Origin: Kribbella sp. VKM Ac-2568
GTDB taxonomy: Bacteria; Actinomycetota; Actinomycetes; Propionibacteriales; Kribbellaceae
Reading direction: 5' to 3'
DNA length: 64,000 bases
Assembly (NCBI RefSeq): GCF_004345365.1
Contig: NZ_SLVF01000001.1
Location: forward strand, 124,001 to 188,000
Below are positions 17,092 to 25,238 of the stretch, in pieces (the stretch's first letter is position 1; every line of letters begins with the position of its first letter). The notes below the pieces were generated by a model. That model saw nothing but the letters and a program-made list of their open reading frames with translations. It was not told the DNA's origin and did not search any database. The position numbers were made by a program, and so were the translations under genes.

Positions 17092-18375
17092 GTGAAGGTT
17101 CTAGTCATCGGCTCTGGCGGCCGCGAACATGCACTGGTCTGGGCACTGAGCCAGGACCCTGATGTCGAGCAGGTCGTCGCGGCCCCGGGCAACCCTGGCA
17201 TCGCGGCGTTGCAACCGGCGTACGACGGACAAACGGTCGTTTGCCGACCGGTGGACATCTCGGACCAGGACGCGGTGGTCGCCCTGGCGACCGAGGTCGG
17301 CTGCGATCTGGTGGTCGTCGGGCCGGAGGCGCCGCTGGTCGCCGGGCTCGCCGATCCGCTCCGCGCGGCGGGGATCGCGGTCTTCGGCCCGTCCGGGGAG
17401 GCAGCCCAGATCGAGGGGTCGAAGGCGTTCGCCAAGGACGTGATGGCCGCCGCGAGCGTGCCGACCGGCCGCGCCTACGTCTGTACCACGCCCGAGCAGG
17501 CCGCCGAGGCGATCGACGCCTTCGGCCCGCCGTACGTGGTGAAGGACGACGCACTCGCCGCGGGCAAGGGGGTGGTGGTCACCTCGGATCGCGAGGAGGC
17601 GCTCGCCCACGCGGCCGGCTGCGAGCAGGTGCTGATCGAGGAGTTCCTGGACGGCCCGGAGGTGTCGCTGTTCGCGATCACCGACGGCGTCACGGTGCTG
17701 CCGATGCAGCCCGCGCAGGACTTCAAGCGGCTCGCGGACAACGACGAGGGCCCGAACACCGGCGGGATGGGCGCCTACACACCGTTGCCCTGGGCACCGG
17801 AGAAGCTGGTCGAGCAGATCACCGAGAAGGTGCTCCAGCCGACCGTCGACGAGATGCGCCGCCGCGGTACGCCGTTCAGCGGGCTGCTCTACGCCGGCCT
17901 GGCGCTGACGTCGCGCGGCCTCCGGGTGATCGAGTTCAACTGCCGCTTCGGCGACCCCGAGACGCAGGCCCTGCTTCCGCTGCTGAAGACGCCGCTTGGC
18001 GGACTCCTCTATGCCGCGGCGACGGGCAGACTGGAGGATCAGGTACCGCTCAACTGGAGCATGGGCGCTTCCGTCGCCGTGGTGGTCGCCGCCAAGAAGT
18101 ATCCGGTCAACCCCCGCAGCGGTGACGTGATCACCGGCATCGAGCAGGCCGAGGCGGGTGGCGTCCGCGTCTTCCACGCGGGTACGGCGGTCGAGGACGG
18201 CGAGCTGGTCACCGCCGGCGGCCGGGTCCTCGCGGTCACCGCGACCGGCAAGAACCTGGACGAGGCTCGCCAGCGCGCATATGCCGGCGTCGGCCAGATC
18301 CTCATCAAGGGCTCCCAGCACCGCACCGACATCGCCCTGAAGGCATCCCGCGGCGAGATCGAGCTCGCCCAGTAG
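17092..18375 (+). CDS. purD: phosphoribosylamine--glycine ligase (GAR synthetase)
   Basis: 427 residues, normal length for PurD. It joins glycine to phosphoribosylamine with ATP (second step of de novo purine synthesis). N-terminal dinucleotide-like loop VLVIGSGGREHAL; PGNPGI; ATP-grasp features VKDDALAAGKGVVV and IEEFLDGPEVSLFAI; family signature GPNTGGMGAYTP; metal-binding VIEFNCRFGDPETQ. The GTG at 17092 matches PurD N-termini (KVLVIGSGG) and follows a -10 box with no room for a leader. Monocistronic, ended by a strong hairpin. Confidence 0.97.
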   Translation: MKVLVIGSGGREHALVWALSQDPDVEQVVAAPGNPGIAALQPAYDGQTVVCRPVDISDQDAVVALATEVGCDLVVVGPEAPLVAGLADPLRAAGIAVFGPSGEAAQIEGSKAFAKDVMAAASVPTGRAYVCTTPEQAAEAIDAFGPPYVVKDDALAAGKGVVVTSDREEALAHAAGCEQVLIEEFLDGPEVSLFAITDGVTVLPMQPAQDFKRLADNDEGPNTGGMGAYTPLPWAPEKLVEQITEKVLQPTVDEMRRRGTPFSGLLYAGLALTSRGLRVIEFNCRFGDPETQALLPLLKTPLGGLLYAAATGRLEDQVPLNWSMGASVAVVVAAKKYPVNPRSGDVITGIEQAEAGGVRVFHAGTAVEDGELVTAGGRVLAVTATGKNLDEARQRAYAGVGQILIKGSQHRTDIALKASRGEIELAQ

Positions 18376-18385
18376 GAGTCCACTG

Positions 18386-18418
18386 AGAACGCCGCGACCC
18401 ACACGGTTGCGGCGTTCT
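18386..18418 (+). terminator. terminator hairpin after purD
   Basis: AGAACGCCGC pairs perfectly with GCGGCGTTCT; the stem can extend inward (GACC with GGTT, including one G-T pair) to about 14 bp with a 5-nt loop. It begins 10 nt after the purD stop. Confidence 0.8.
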
Positions 18419-18768
18419 GTCATTCCCCAGGCTCGATGCAACCTTCGGCGGGGTTCGGGTGTGTAGGTGTCATGGGGACGATCCTGGGGGCGGCCGAAGA
18501 GGTACCGACCGAGCCAACCGTGGTACCGGAGCAGAGGTACCGATGGTTGTGGAGATGACGACCTCGCGGCAGGTGGCGGGTTCACACGCCGCCCTGCGTC
18601 CAGGGCACTTGATCACCGTCACCGTCCCGCCGGGACCTGGTCATCCCGCCTCCAACGGCCCCCGGGTCGTACGACCTCTGCACCCACAAAGCCCCAACGA
18701 CATCCTGCGCTCGCCTGGTCGTCGCCGAATGAGGGAACCTGGCGGCGCGGTCGGGGGTGTGGAAGAAC
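18419..18768. other. intergenic region upstream of the ECF sigma operon
   Basis: 350 nt without a convincing gene. A short frame of 28 codons starts at the ATG at 18472, and longer frames in the other phases have atypical composition; none matches a known protein. The segment presumably contains the promoter of the sigma factor gene, but I cannot identify a clear -35/-10 pair. Confidence 0.4.
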
Positions 18769-19272
18769 ATGAGGCTGACGGAGACCGAAGAAGCCGCGCT
18801 GCGTGAGTTCTACACGGCGCAGCAGCCGCGGCTCGTCGGCGTCATCACGCTGCTCACCGGCTCACGGGCTGAGGCCGAGGACATCGTCCAGGAGGCGTTC
18901 GTCCGGCTGGTGCCGCGCTGGCAGAAGATCTCGCGGTACGAGTCACCAGAGGCCTGGGTCCGCCTGGTCGCGGTCCGGCTCGCCGCGAACCGGCACCGGA
19001 ATGCGGCCCGCTTCGCCGTACTCCTGCGCCGGGTGCCGCCGACCGCAGTACGGGATCCGGCAGACGGCGACGGCATCGACCTCGAGCGGGCTCTCGCCGA
19101 ACTCCCGATGCCGGCCCGGCAGGTCGCCGTGCTGTTCCACGTGTGCGATCTGAGCGTCGCACAGATCGCCGAGGCCCTCGGCGTCGCGGAAGGCACGGTC
19201 AAATCCAGGCTGTCGAGAGCCCGCCAGGCGCTCTCCCAGTCGCTGACCCTGAGGAGTACCGACCATGGCTGA
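18769..19272 (+). CDS. ECF-type RNA polymerase sigma factor (SigE-like)
   Basis: 167 residues. Region 2 is clear (FYTAQQPRLVGVITLLTGSRAEAEDIVQEAFVRLVPRW), followed by a short linker and region 4 (ALAELPMPARQVAVLFHVCDLSVAQIAEALGVAEGTVKSRLSRARQAL). This resembles the SigE/sigma-70 family subgroup of actinobacteria. The ATG at 18769 has GGAAG upstream; a GTG 12 nt earlier is possible. The 3' end overlaps the next gene by 8 nt, the usual arrangement for a sigma factor and its membrane partner. Confidence 0.9.
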   Translation: MRLTETEEAALREFYTAQQPRLVGVITLLTGSRAEAEDIVQEAFVRLVPRWQKISRYESPEAWVRLVAVRLAANRHRNAARFAVLLRRVPPTAVRDPADGDGIDLERALAELPMPARQVAVLFHVCDLSVAQIAEALGVAEGTVKSRLSRARQALSQSLTLRSTDHG

Positions 19273-19870
19273 CCTCGCCCAGGATCTCCGCACCCTCGCC
19301 GACCATCACGCTGAGCAGGCGACCGGCGACTTCCCCGCAGTGCTGGCCGGGGCTGGCGCTCGCCGTCGCCAGCGATTTCGGTGGTCCGCCGCGGTCAGCG
19401 TGGCGCTGGCGGTCGCCGCCGTCGCTGCGCTGTCGCCGTGGAGTGCGACAGACGGCACGCAGGATCCCGTCATCAACACGCCGACCCTGGATCCTAGATG
19501 GGCCGGGACGATGACGATCACCCCTGCGACAGCCCACCCCGGCCAGGAGATCTCGCTGACCTTCCCACCCAAGTCTTTCCGGGGGCTGGCGTTCACGATC
19601 TCCGATGCCACCGACCGCTCCAAGGTCCTCTACTACCTCAGCTCCGACCGCTATGCGGGCCCCACGAACAACGGCGTCCCCGTCCCACCCCGCCCCGGCT
19701 GGTGGAAGGCCGGCGACCCCGGCGGCGGCTGGCGCGCCATCGGTGTCAACGGCCCAGGCCCCGACCACCTGATCGTCCCGACCACGATCACCGACGGCAC
19801 CTACCTGCTCTGCATCATGGAAGACCGAGCAGTCGCCGACGCCTGCGCCCTGCTGACGGTGAAGCGCTGA
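19265..19870 (+). CDS. single-pass membrane protein, candidate anti-sigma or sensor partner
   Basis: 201 residues. A cytoplasmic part of about 45 residues (DLAQDLRTLADHHAEQATGDF) is followed by one membrane segment (WSAAVSVALAVAAVAALSPW) and an extracytoplasmic beta-rich domain of about 130 residues containing TPATAHPGQEISLTFPP and a Trp/Gly-rich loop. The ATG overlaps the sigma gene, so the products are made together. The short cytoplasmic part lacks the HxxxCxxC zinc motif of ZAS anti-sigma factors, so control of the sigma factor is inferred only from position. Confidence 0.8.
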   Translation: MADLAQDLRTLADHHAEQATGDFPAVLAGAGARRRQRFRWSAAVSVALAVAAVAALSPWSATDGTQDPVINTPTLDPRWAGTMTITPATAHPGQEISLTFPPKSFRGLAFTISDATDRSKVLYYLSSDRYAGPTNNGVPVPPRPGWWKAGDPGGGWRAIGVNGPGPDHLIVPTTITDGTYLLCIMEDRAVADACALLTVKR

Positions 19871-20060
19871 GGTCGGTGTACGGAGTGACAGGTAGTACTG
19901 GGATGGTCGCCGAGGTTCGAGGCGTACTCCAAGCCCGGCGGTGGTCTACCCGGCGAGTACTTCCTGTCCTCCGGTACACCGGCGGGTCGGCGTCACCGAG
20001 GATCCGCCAGGGTCGACCCGCCGTACCGGGCGACTCGTGGTACCAGGGAGAATGGGGGAC

Positions 20061-21497
20061 GTGTCGACTCCCAGGAAGCCTCGGATCCCTAACGTTCTTG
20101 CTGCTCGTTATGCCAGCTTGTCGATGGCTGAGTTGTGGTCGCCGGAGCACAAGATCGTGCTCGAGCGGCGGTTGTGGCTAGCGGTGCTGAGCGCTCAGAA
20201 GGACTTCGGGGTCGCCGTGCCGGACGGGGTGATCGAGGACTACAGCCGGGTGGCGGACCAGGTCGACCTGGAGTCGATCGCTGCCCGTGAGCGGGTCACG
20301 CGGCACGACGTGAAGGCACGGATCGAGGAGTTCAACGCCCTCGCCGGGCACGAGCACGTGCACAAGGGCATGACGAGCCGCGACCTGACCGAGAACGTCG
20401 AACAGTTGCAGATCCGCGCGAGCCTGGAGCTCGTCCGCGATCGCGCGGTGGCGACCGTCGTACAGCTGGGGCAGAAGGCGGCGGATCACGCGGCACTGGT
20501 GATGACCGGGCGCTCGCACAACGTCGCCGCGCAGGCGACCACGCTGGGCAAGCGGTTCGCGTCGGCAGCCGACGAGCTGCTGGTGGCGATCGCGCGGCTC
20601 GAGGAGCTGATCGACCGGTACCCGCTGCGCGGTATCAAGGGCCCGGTCGGTACTTCGCAGGACATGCTCGACCTGTTCGGCGGGGACGAGAAGCTGCTCG
20701 CCGGGCTGGAGTCGGAGGTGGCTCAGCACCTCGGGTTCCGCCGGACGCTGACCAGCGTCGGCCAGGTCTACCCGCGGTCCCTCGACTACGAGGTGGTCAC
20801 CGCGCTGGTGCAGCTGGCGGCCGGGCCGTCCAGTCTGGCGACCACGATCCGGCTGATGGCCGGGCACGAGCTGGTCACCGAGGGTTTCAAGGAGGGCCAG
20901 GTCGGCTCGTCCGCGATGCCGCACAAGATGAACACCCGGTCCTGCGAGCGGGTGAACGGCCTGGCCGTGATCCTGCGCGGGTACGCCTCGATGACCGGCG
21001 AGCTGGCCGGCAACCAGTGGAACGAGGGTGACGTCTTCTGTTCCGTCGTACGGCGGGTCGCGCTGCCGGACGCGTTCTTCGCGCTGGACGGGCTGTTCGA
21101 GACGTTCCTGACGGTGCTCGACGAGTTCGGCGTCTACCCGGCCGTGGTGGCGCGTGAGCTGGAGCGGTACCTGCCGTTCCTCACCACCACCAAGGTGCTG
21201 ATGGCCGCGGTGAAGAACGGCGTCGGCCGGGAGACCGCGCACGAGGTGATCAAGGAGCACGCGGTCGGGACGGCGCTGGACCTGCGCAAGGGGCTGCCGG
21301 GCAACGACCTGTTCCGGCGGCTCGGCGAGGACGGCCGGCTCGGCCTGACGGAGGAGCAGATCGTCGGGATCGTCGGCGAGCCGCTGTCGTTCACCGGCGC
21401 GGCGCTCGCCCAGGTGAACAGCGTGGTCGCCTCGATCGACCTGCTCGCGAAGCGCTACCCCGAAGCCGCCGCCTACACGCCGGGTGACATCCTCTAG
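20061..21497 (+). CDS. purB: adenylosuccinate lyase
   Basis: 478 residues. It splits SAICAR in de novo purine synthesis and adenylosuccinate in AMP synthesis. Lyase-superfamily features: RYASLSMAELWSPEHK at the N-terminus, the HKGMTSRDLTEN segment with the conserved His and TS, TMTGRSHNVAAQATTLGKR-type substrate loop, and the signature loop GSSAMPHKMNTRSCERV. The GTG at 20061 gives STPRKPRIPNVL, the usual actinobacterial N-terminus; an ATG 9 nt earlier is also possible. Followed 3 nt later by a small membrane protein gene, so the three genes 20061-22263 may be one transcript. Confidence 0.95.
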   Translation: MSTPRKPRIPNVLAARYASLSMAELWSPEHKIVLERRLWLAVLSAQKDFGVAVPDGVIEDYSRVADQVDLESIAARERVTRHDVKARIEEFNALAGHEHVHKGMTSRDLTENVEQLQIRASLELVRDRAVATVVQLGQKAADHAALVMTGRSHNVAAQATTLGKRFASAADELLVAIARLEELIDRYPLRGIKGPVGTSQDMLDLFGGDEKLLAGLESEVAQHLGFRRTLTSVGQVYPRSLDYEVVTALVQLAAGPSSLATTIRLMAGHELVTEGFKEGQVGSSAMPHKMNTRSCERVNGLAVILRGYASMTGELAGNQWNEGDVFCSVVRRVALPDAFFALDGLFETFLTVLDEFGVYPAVVARELERYLPFLTTTKVLMAAVKNGVGRETAHEVIKEHAVGTALDLRKGLPGNDLFRRLGEDGRLGLTEEQIVGIVGEPLSFTGAALAQVNSVVASIDLLAKRYPEAAAYTPGDIL

Positions 21498-21500
21498 CTC

Positions 21501-21857
21501 GTGTTCGATCCGCTCACCTGGGCCCTGGTCGCCCTGTCGCTGGCCGCGATGGTCTTCGCTGTGGTGCTGGCTGCCCTCGATCGCCGGATCAACTGGTGGT
21601 TGCTCGGTCTGCTCGGTGTCGTCGAGGCTGCGCTGCTGGCCCAGTTGGTGGTCGGGATCGTCCAGCTCATCGGCACTGACCGGGACGTGTCGGGGCCCTT
21701 CTTCGTCGGGTATCTGATCGGCGCGCTGATCGTCCTGCCGGTTGGCGCCCTGTGGGCCCTGGCGGAGAGCAGTCGCTGGGGAGCGGGCGCGCTGGCGGTC
21801 GCCTGTCTGGTGATCCCGGTGCTGGAACTCCGGCTGCACGACATCTGGGTCGCCTGA
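21501..21857 (+). CDS. small membrane protein, unknown function
   Basis: 118 residues with four predicted membrane helices (LTWALVALSLAAMVFAVVLA; WWLLGLLGVVEAALLAQLVV; FFVGYLIGALIVLPVGALWA; ALAVACLVIPVLELRL). GTG start 3 nt after the purB stop. No catalytic motif is visible. It pairs with the next, similar-sized membrane protein, 1 nt downstream; the two may form a complex. Confidence 0.8.
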   Translation: MFDPLTWALVALSLAAMVFAVVLAALDRRINWWLLGLLGVVEAALLAQLVVGIVQLIGTDRDVSGPFFVGYLIGALIVLPVGALWALAESSRWGAGALAVACLVIPVLELRLHDIWVA

Positions 21858-21858
21858 G

Positions 21859-22263
21859 ATGGCGGATGCGGAGGCGACCAGGCACGGGCCCGGCCGGATC
21901 CTGATCGCGGTGTACGGGATCTTCGCGTTGGCGGCGACCTCGCGGGCCGCGGTACAGATCGCGACCCAGTTCTCCGAGGCGCCGATCGCTTACATCCTGT
22001 CGGCCGTTGCCGCGGTCATTTACTGCGCGGCCACCTTCGCGTTGGCGAAGGCTACGGTCGTCTCCCGCAAGGTCGCGTACGTCGCGATCGTGGTCGAGCT
22101 CGTCGGCGTTCTCACGATCGGCGTGTTCAGCTACCTGGCGCCCGAGGACTTCCCGGACCAGACCGTCTGGTCCCACTTCGGCCAGGGGTATTTCTTCATC
22201 CCGGTCGTCCTCCCGGTCCTCGGCCTCCTCTGGCTCCGGCGTACCGCTAGTGGGACGCGTTGA
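21859..22263 (+). CDS. small membrane protein, unknown function
   Basis: 134 residues with about four membrane helices, starting ILIAVYGIFALAATSRAAVQI, and an extracytoplasmic loop rich in acidic and aromatic residues (APEDFPDQTVWSHFGQGYFF). It resembles small integral membrane proteins often found after purB-type genes in related actinobacteria, but I cannot name a function. Its last 17 nt overlap the convergent SulP transporter gene. Confidence 0.8.
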   Translation: MADAEATRHGPGRILIAVYGIFALAATSRAAVQIATQFSEAPIAYILSAVAAVIYCAATFALAKATVVSRKVAYVAIVVELVGVLTIGVFSYLAPEDFPDQTVWSHFGQGYFFIPVVLPVLGLLWLRRTASGTR

Positions 22264-23758
22264 GCTGACCCGCCAGCCGGTCGCGGCGCTCGGCGCTGGC
22301 CGGGTTGAGGCCGATGATCTCGACGGTCTTGCCGTAGCGCTGGTACTTCGTCGTGATGGCGTCCAGGGTGGCGACCGTCGAGGCGTCCCAGATGTGCGAG
22401 TCGGTGAGGTCGATCAGCACCGTCGCCGGGTCGTGCAAGTAGTCGAACTGGTAGACCAGGTCATTGCTTGAGGCAAAGAAGAGCTCGCCGGTCACCTTGT
22501 AGACCTTGGTGTTCTCGTCAGGCTGGGCGATCTCGGCCACCTGGGTGAAGTGGGCCACCCGCCGGGCGAACAGCACCATCGCGACCAGCACGCCGACGAC
22601 GACGCCGATGGCGAGGTTGTGGGTCGCGACGACCACGATCACGGTCGCCACCATCACCGTGGTCTCGCTGCGCGGCATCCGGCGTAAGGTCCGCGGGCGG
22701 ATGCTGTGCCAGTCGAAGGTGCCGACCGAGACCATCACCATCACCGCGACCAGGGCGGCCATCGGGATGTCGCCGACGATGTCGCCGAGCCCGACCACGA
22801 GGATGAGCAGGAACGCCCCGGCGAGGAAGGTGGACAGCCGGCTGCGGCCGCCGGACGCCTTCACGTTGATCATCGTCTGGCCGATCATCGCGCAGCCGCC
22901 CATCCCGCCGAACAACCCGGTGATGACGTTGGCGGCGCCCTGTCCCCAGGCCTCCCGGGTCTTCGACGATGGGGTGTCGGTGACGTCGTCGACGAGCTTG
23001 GCCGTCATCAACGACTCCAGCAGGCCGACGAGCGCCATCCCCAGGGCGTACGGCGCGATGATGCGCAGGGTTTCGAGGTTCAGCGGGACGTTCGGCCAGA
23101 ACAGCGACGGCAGGCTGTCCGGCAGCTTGCCCTCGTCGCTGACGGTCGGAACCCCGACCGACGCAACCGTCACGAGTACCGAGAGCACCACGATCGCGAC
23201 CAGCGGTGCGGGCACCGCCTTGGTCAGTCTGGGCAGTCCCACCAGGATGACGATGCCCGCGGCCACCAGCGGATAGACCGCCCACGGTACGTCGATCAGG
23301 TGCGGCAGCTGAGCGAGGAAGATCAGGATCGCCAGCGAGTTGACGAAGCCGACCATCACCGAACGCGGAATGAACCGCATCAGCCTGGCCACCCCGAGGA
23401 CGCCCAGGACGATCTGGATCACCCCGGCCAGCAGCACCGTGGCGATCAGGTAGTCGAACCCGTGGTCGCGCATCACCGGCGCGATCACCAGCGCCACCGC
23501 GCCGGTCGCCGCCGAGATCATCGCCGGCCGGCCGCCGAGGAACGCGATCGACACCGCCATCGTGCAGGAGGCGAACAGGCCGACCCGCGGATCGACGCCC
23601 GCGATGATCGAGAAGCTGATCGCCTCGGGGATCAGCGCCAGCGCGACCACCAGCCCCGCCAGTACTTCGACGCGCAGCCGCTGCGGCGACCGGAGTACGG
23701 CGCGCAGCGAGGTGATGTCGGACGCGGGCATGGCTGACCCGGGCGTCAGCGAGGGCAT
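22247..23758 (-). CDS. SulP family anion transporter with STAS domain
   Basis: 503 residues. The SulP membrane domain (about 10 to 14 helices) begins LRVEVLAGLVVALALIPEAISFSIIAGVDPRVGLFAS, the typical SulP start, and contains MTAKLVDDVTDTPSSKTREAWGQGAANVITGLFGGMGGCAMIGQTMINVKA in two consecutive stretches, the conserved region of this family. A cytoplasmic STAS domain ends the protein (TVLIDLTDSHIWDASTVATLDAI). It would import sulfate or bicarbonate; the substrate cannot be read from sequence. The ATG at 23758 has GGAG 6 nt upstream. A TTG/GTG extension further upstream looks non-coding. Confidence 0.92.
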   Translation of the reverse strand: MPSLTPGSAMPASDITSLRAVLRSPQRLRVEVLAGLVVALALIPEAISFSIIAGVDPRVGLFASCTMAVSIAFLGGRPAMISAATGAVALVIAPVMRDHGFDYLIATVLLAGVIQIVLGVLGVARLMRFIPRSVMVGFVNSLAILIFLAQLPHLIDVPWAVYPLVAAGIVILVGLPRLTKAVPAPLVAIVVLSVLVTVASVGVPTVSDEGKLPDSLPSLFWPNVPLNLETLRIIAPYALGMALVGLLESLMTAKLVDDVTDTPSSKTREAWGQGAANVITGLFGGMGGCAMIGQTMINVKASGGRSRLSTFLAGAFLLILVVGLGDIVGDIPMAALVAVMVMVSVGTFDWHSIRPRTLRRMPRSETTVMVATVIVVVATHNLAIGVVVGVLVAMVLFARRVAHFTQVAEIAQPDENTKVYKVTGELFFASSNDLVYQFDYLHDPATVLIDLTDSHIWDASTVATLDAITTKYQRYGKTVEIIGLNPASAERRDRLAGQLNASH

Positions 23759-23978
23759 CGGGTACTCCAGGCAGGTCTGGGCGGCGGCCTTCCGGCCGGG
23801 CGGTGTACGGCGCCTCGTCGCGCCAGGGGACGGCGTCTCAGCGGCGCCGGGGGCAGAGCGGGTGCCTCCTGGCACCGGGTGGGATCGGCTCGAATTCTAT
23901 CCGAGCAGGCGGTTGCGGCCGCGGGCGGACCGCTGCGGTGGACTCCCAGGGAACTGCCAGCCGAGCGCAGGGGCTGGC

Positions 23979-23984
23979 TAAGGT
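23979..23984 (+). promoter_or_regulatory. putative -10 box (TAAGGT) of the glycosyltransferase operon
   Basis: TAAGGT stands 21 nt before the ATG at 24006, implying a leader of about 14 nt; no clear Shine-Dalgarno sequence is present. Confidence 0.35.
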
Positions 23985-24005
23985 TCGCCGGACAACATCG
24001 GTGAC

Positions 24006-25238
24006 ATGCAGATACCAGGTCGCCATCGGGTCGAGATCGTCGTACCCGTTCTGAATGAGGAGTACGACCTCGGCCCGAACGTCCGGCGGCTCCGGGAATT
24101 CCTGGACACCGCGTTCCCGTTCCCGGCCGAGGTCTGCATCGCCGACAGCGGCAGCACCGACGCCACCTGGGAGATCGGCTGCCAGTTGGCGGCCGAATTG
24201 CCCGGGGTCCGGATCGTCCGGCTAGAGCAGCGGGGCCGTGGCCGCGCGCTGAAGCGGGCCTGGTCCGAGAGCACGGCCGACGTGCTCGCCTACATGGACG
24301 TTGACTTGTCGACAAATCTGAACGCGCTGCTGCCGCTGGTCGCGCCGTTGCTGGCCGGCCACAGCGACGTTGCCATCGGCACCCGTCTGGTCCCTGCCTC
24401 CCGGGTGGTCCGGCGGCCGCTGCGGGAGTTCATCTCGCGCGGCTACAACCTCTTGCTGCGGGCGACTCTGGGCCAGCGGTTCTCCGACGCGCAGTGCGGG
24501 TTCAAGGCCATCCGTGCCGATGTGGCGGCGGAGCTGTTGCCGCTCGTGCAGGACACCGAGTGGTTCTTCGACACCGAACTGCTGGTGCTGGCCGAGCGCG
24601 CGGGGCTGCGGATCCACGAGGTCCCGGTCGATTGGGTGGACGACCTGGACTCGCGGGTCGCCATCGTCAAGACGGCGGTCGAAGACCTCCGCGGAATCGC
24701 CAGGCTGAGCAGAGATCTCGGCCGCGGCCGCATCGCGCTCGAGCCGGTGCGGCAAGCCTTCGGACGTCCCGCGATCGCCGATCCGCGGACCGCCCTGGCT
24801 ACTCGCGTACTGCGCTTCGCCGGTATCGGCGTGCTGAGCACCGTCGCCTATGCCCTGCTGTACCTCGGGCTGCGCCACGCGATGCCGGCCCAGGTCGCCA
24901 ACGTTCTCGCGCTGCTCATCACCGCCGTCGGGAACACCGCGCTGAACCGCCGGATCACCTTCGGCGTCCGCGGCGTGGAGAACCGCGGCCGCCACCAGTT
25001 GCGCGGCCTGGTCACCTTCGCCATCGGGTGGAGCCTGACCGCCTCGTCGCTGTGGTTGCTGCACACGGCGGTCGCAGTACCGGCTCCGGGCGTCGAGATC
25101 GCGGTACTCACGGTCGCCAACCTGGCCGCCACGGTGGTCCGGTTCTGCCTCTTCCAGACCTGGATCTTCGACGACGACGCGCCCACCCTTCCCACCTTCG
25201 AACCCCCGGCGGTTCTCGACACCACCCGGAGCAACTGA
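24006..25238 (+). CDS. GT2 family glycosyltransferase fused to GtrA-like membrane domain
   Basis: 410 residues. Residues 1-240 form a GT-A glycosyltransferase: VEIVVPVLNEE at 9-19, DSGSTDAT, the metal-binding YMDVDLST with DVD at 98-100, and FSDAQCGFKAIRAD and TEWFFDTELLVLAE as in DPM1/YkcC-type polyprenyl-phosphate sugar synthases. The end (about 265-395) is a four-helix GtrA domain (VLRFAGIGVLSTVAYALLYLGLR...ALNRRITFG). It likely makes a lipid-linked sugar and helps flip it. The next gene, a PMT-type transferase, overlaps by 1 nt and would use that lipid sugar. Confidence 0.92.
   Translation: MQIPGRHRVEIVVPVLNEEYDLGPNVRRLREFLDTAFPFPAEVCIADSGSTDATWEIGCQLAAELPGVRIVRLEQRGRGRALKRAWSESTADVLAYMDVDLSTNLNALLPLVAPLLAGHSDVAIGTRLVPASRVVRRPLREFISRGYNLLLRATLGQRFSDAQCGFKAIRADVAAELLPLVQDTEWFFDTELLVLAERAGLRIHEVPVDWVDDLDSRVAIVKTAVEDLRGIARLSRDLGRGRIALEPVRQAFGRPAIADPRTALATRVLRFAGIGVLSTVAYALLYLGLRHAMPAQVANVLALLITAVGNTALNRRITFGVRGVENRGRHQLRGLVTFAIGWSLTASSLWLLHTAVAVPAPGVEIAVLTVANLAATVVRFCLFQTWIFDDDAPTLPTFEPPAVLDTTRSN

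Noticed and set aside
18459..18806. Forward frames between purD and the ECF sigma gene
   Set aside because: Atypical composition and no homology impression; start codons lack signals.
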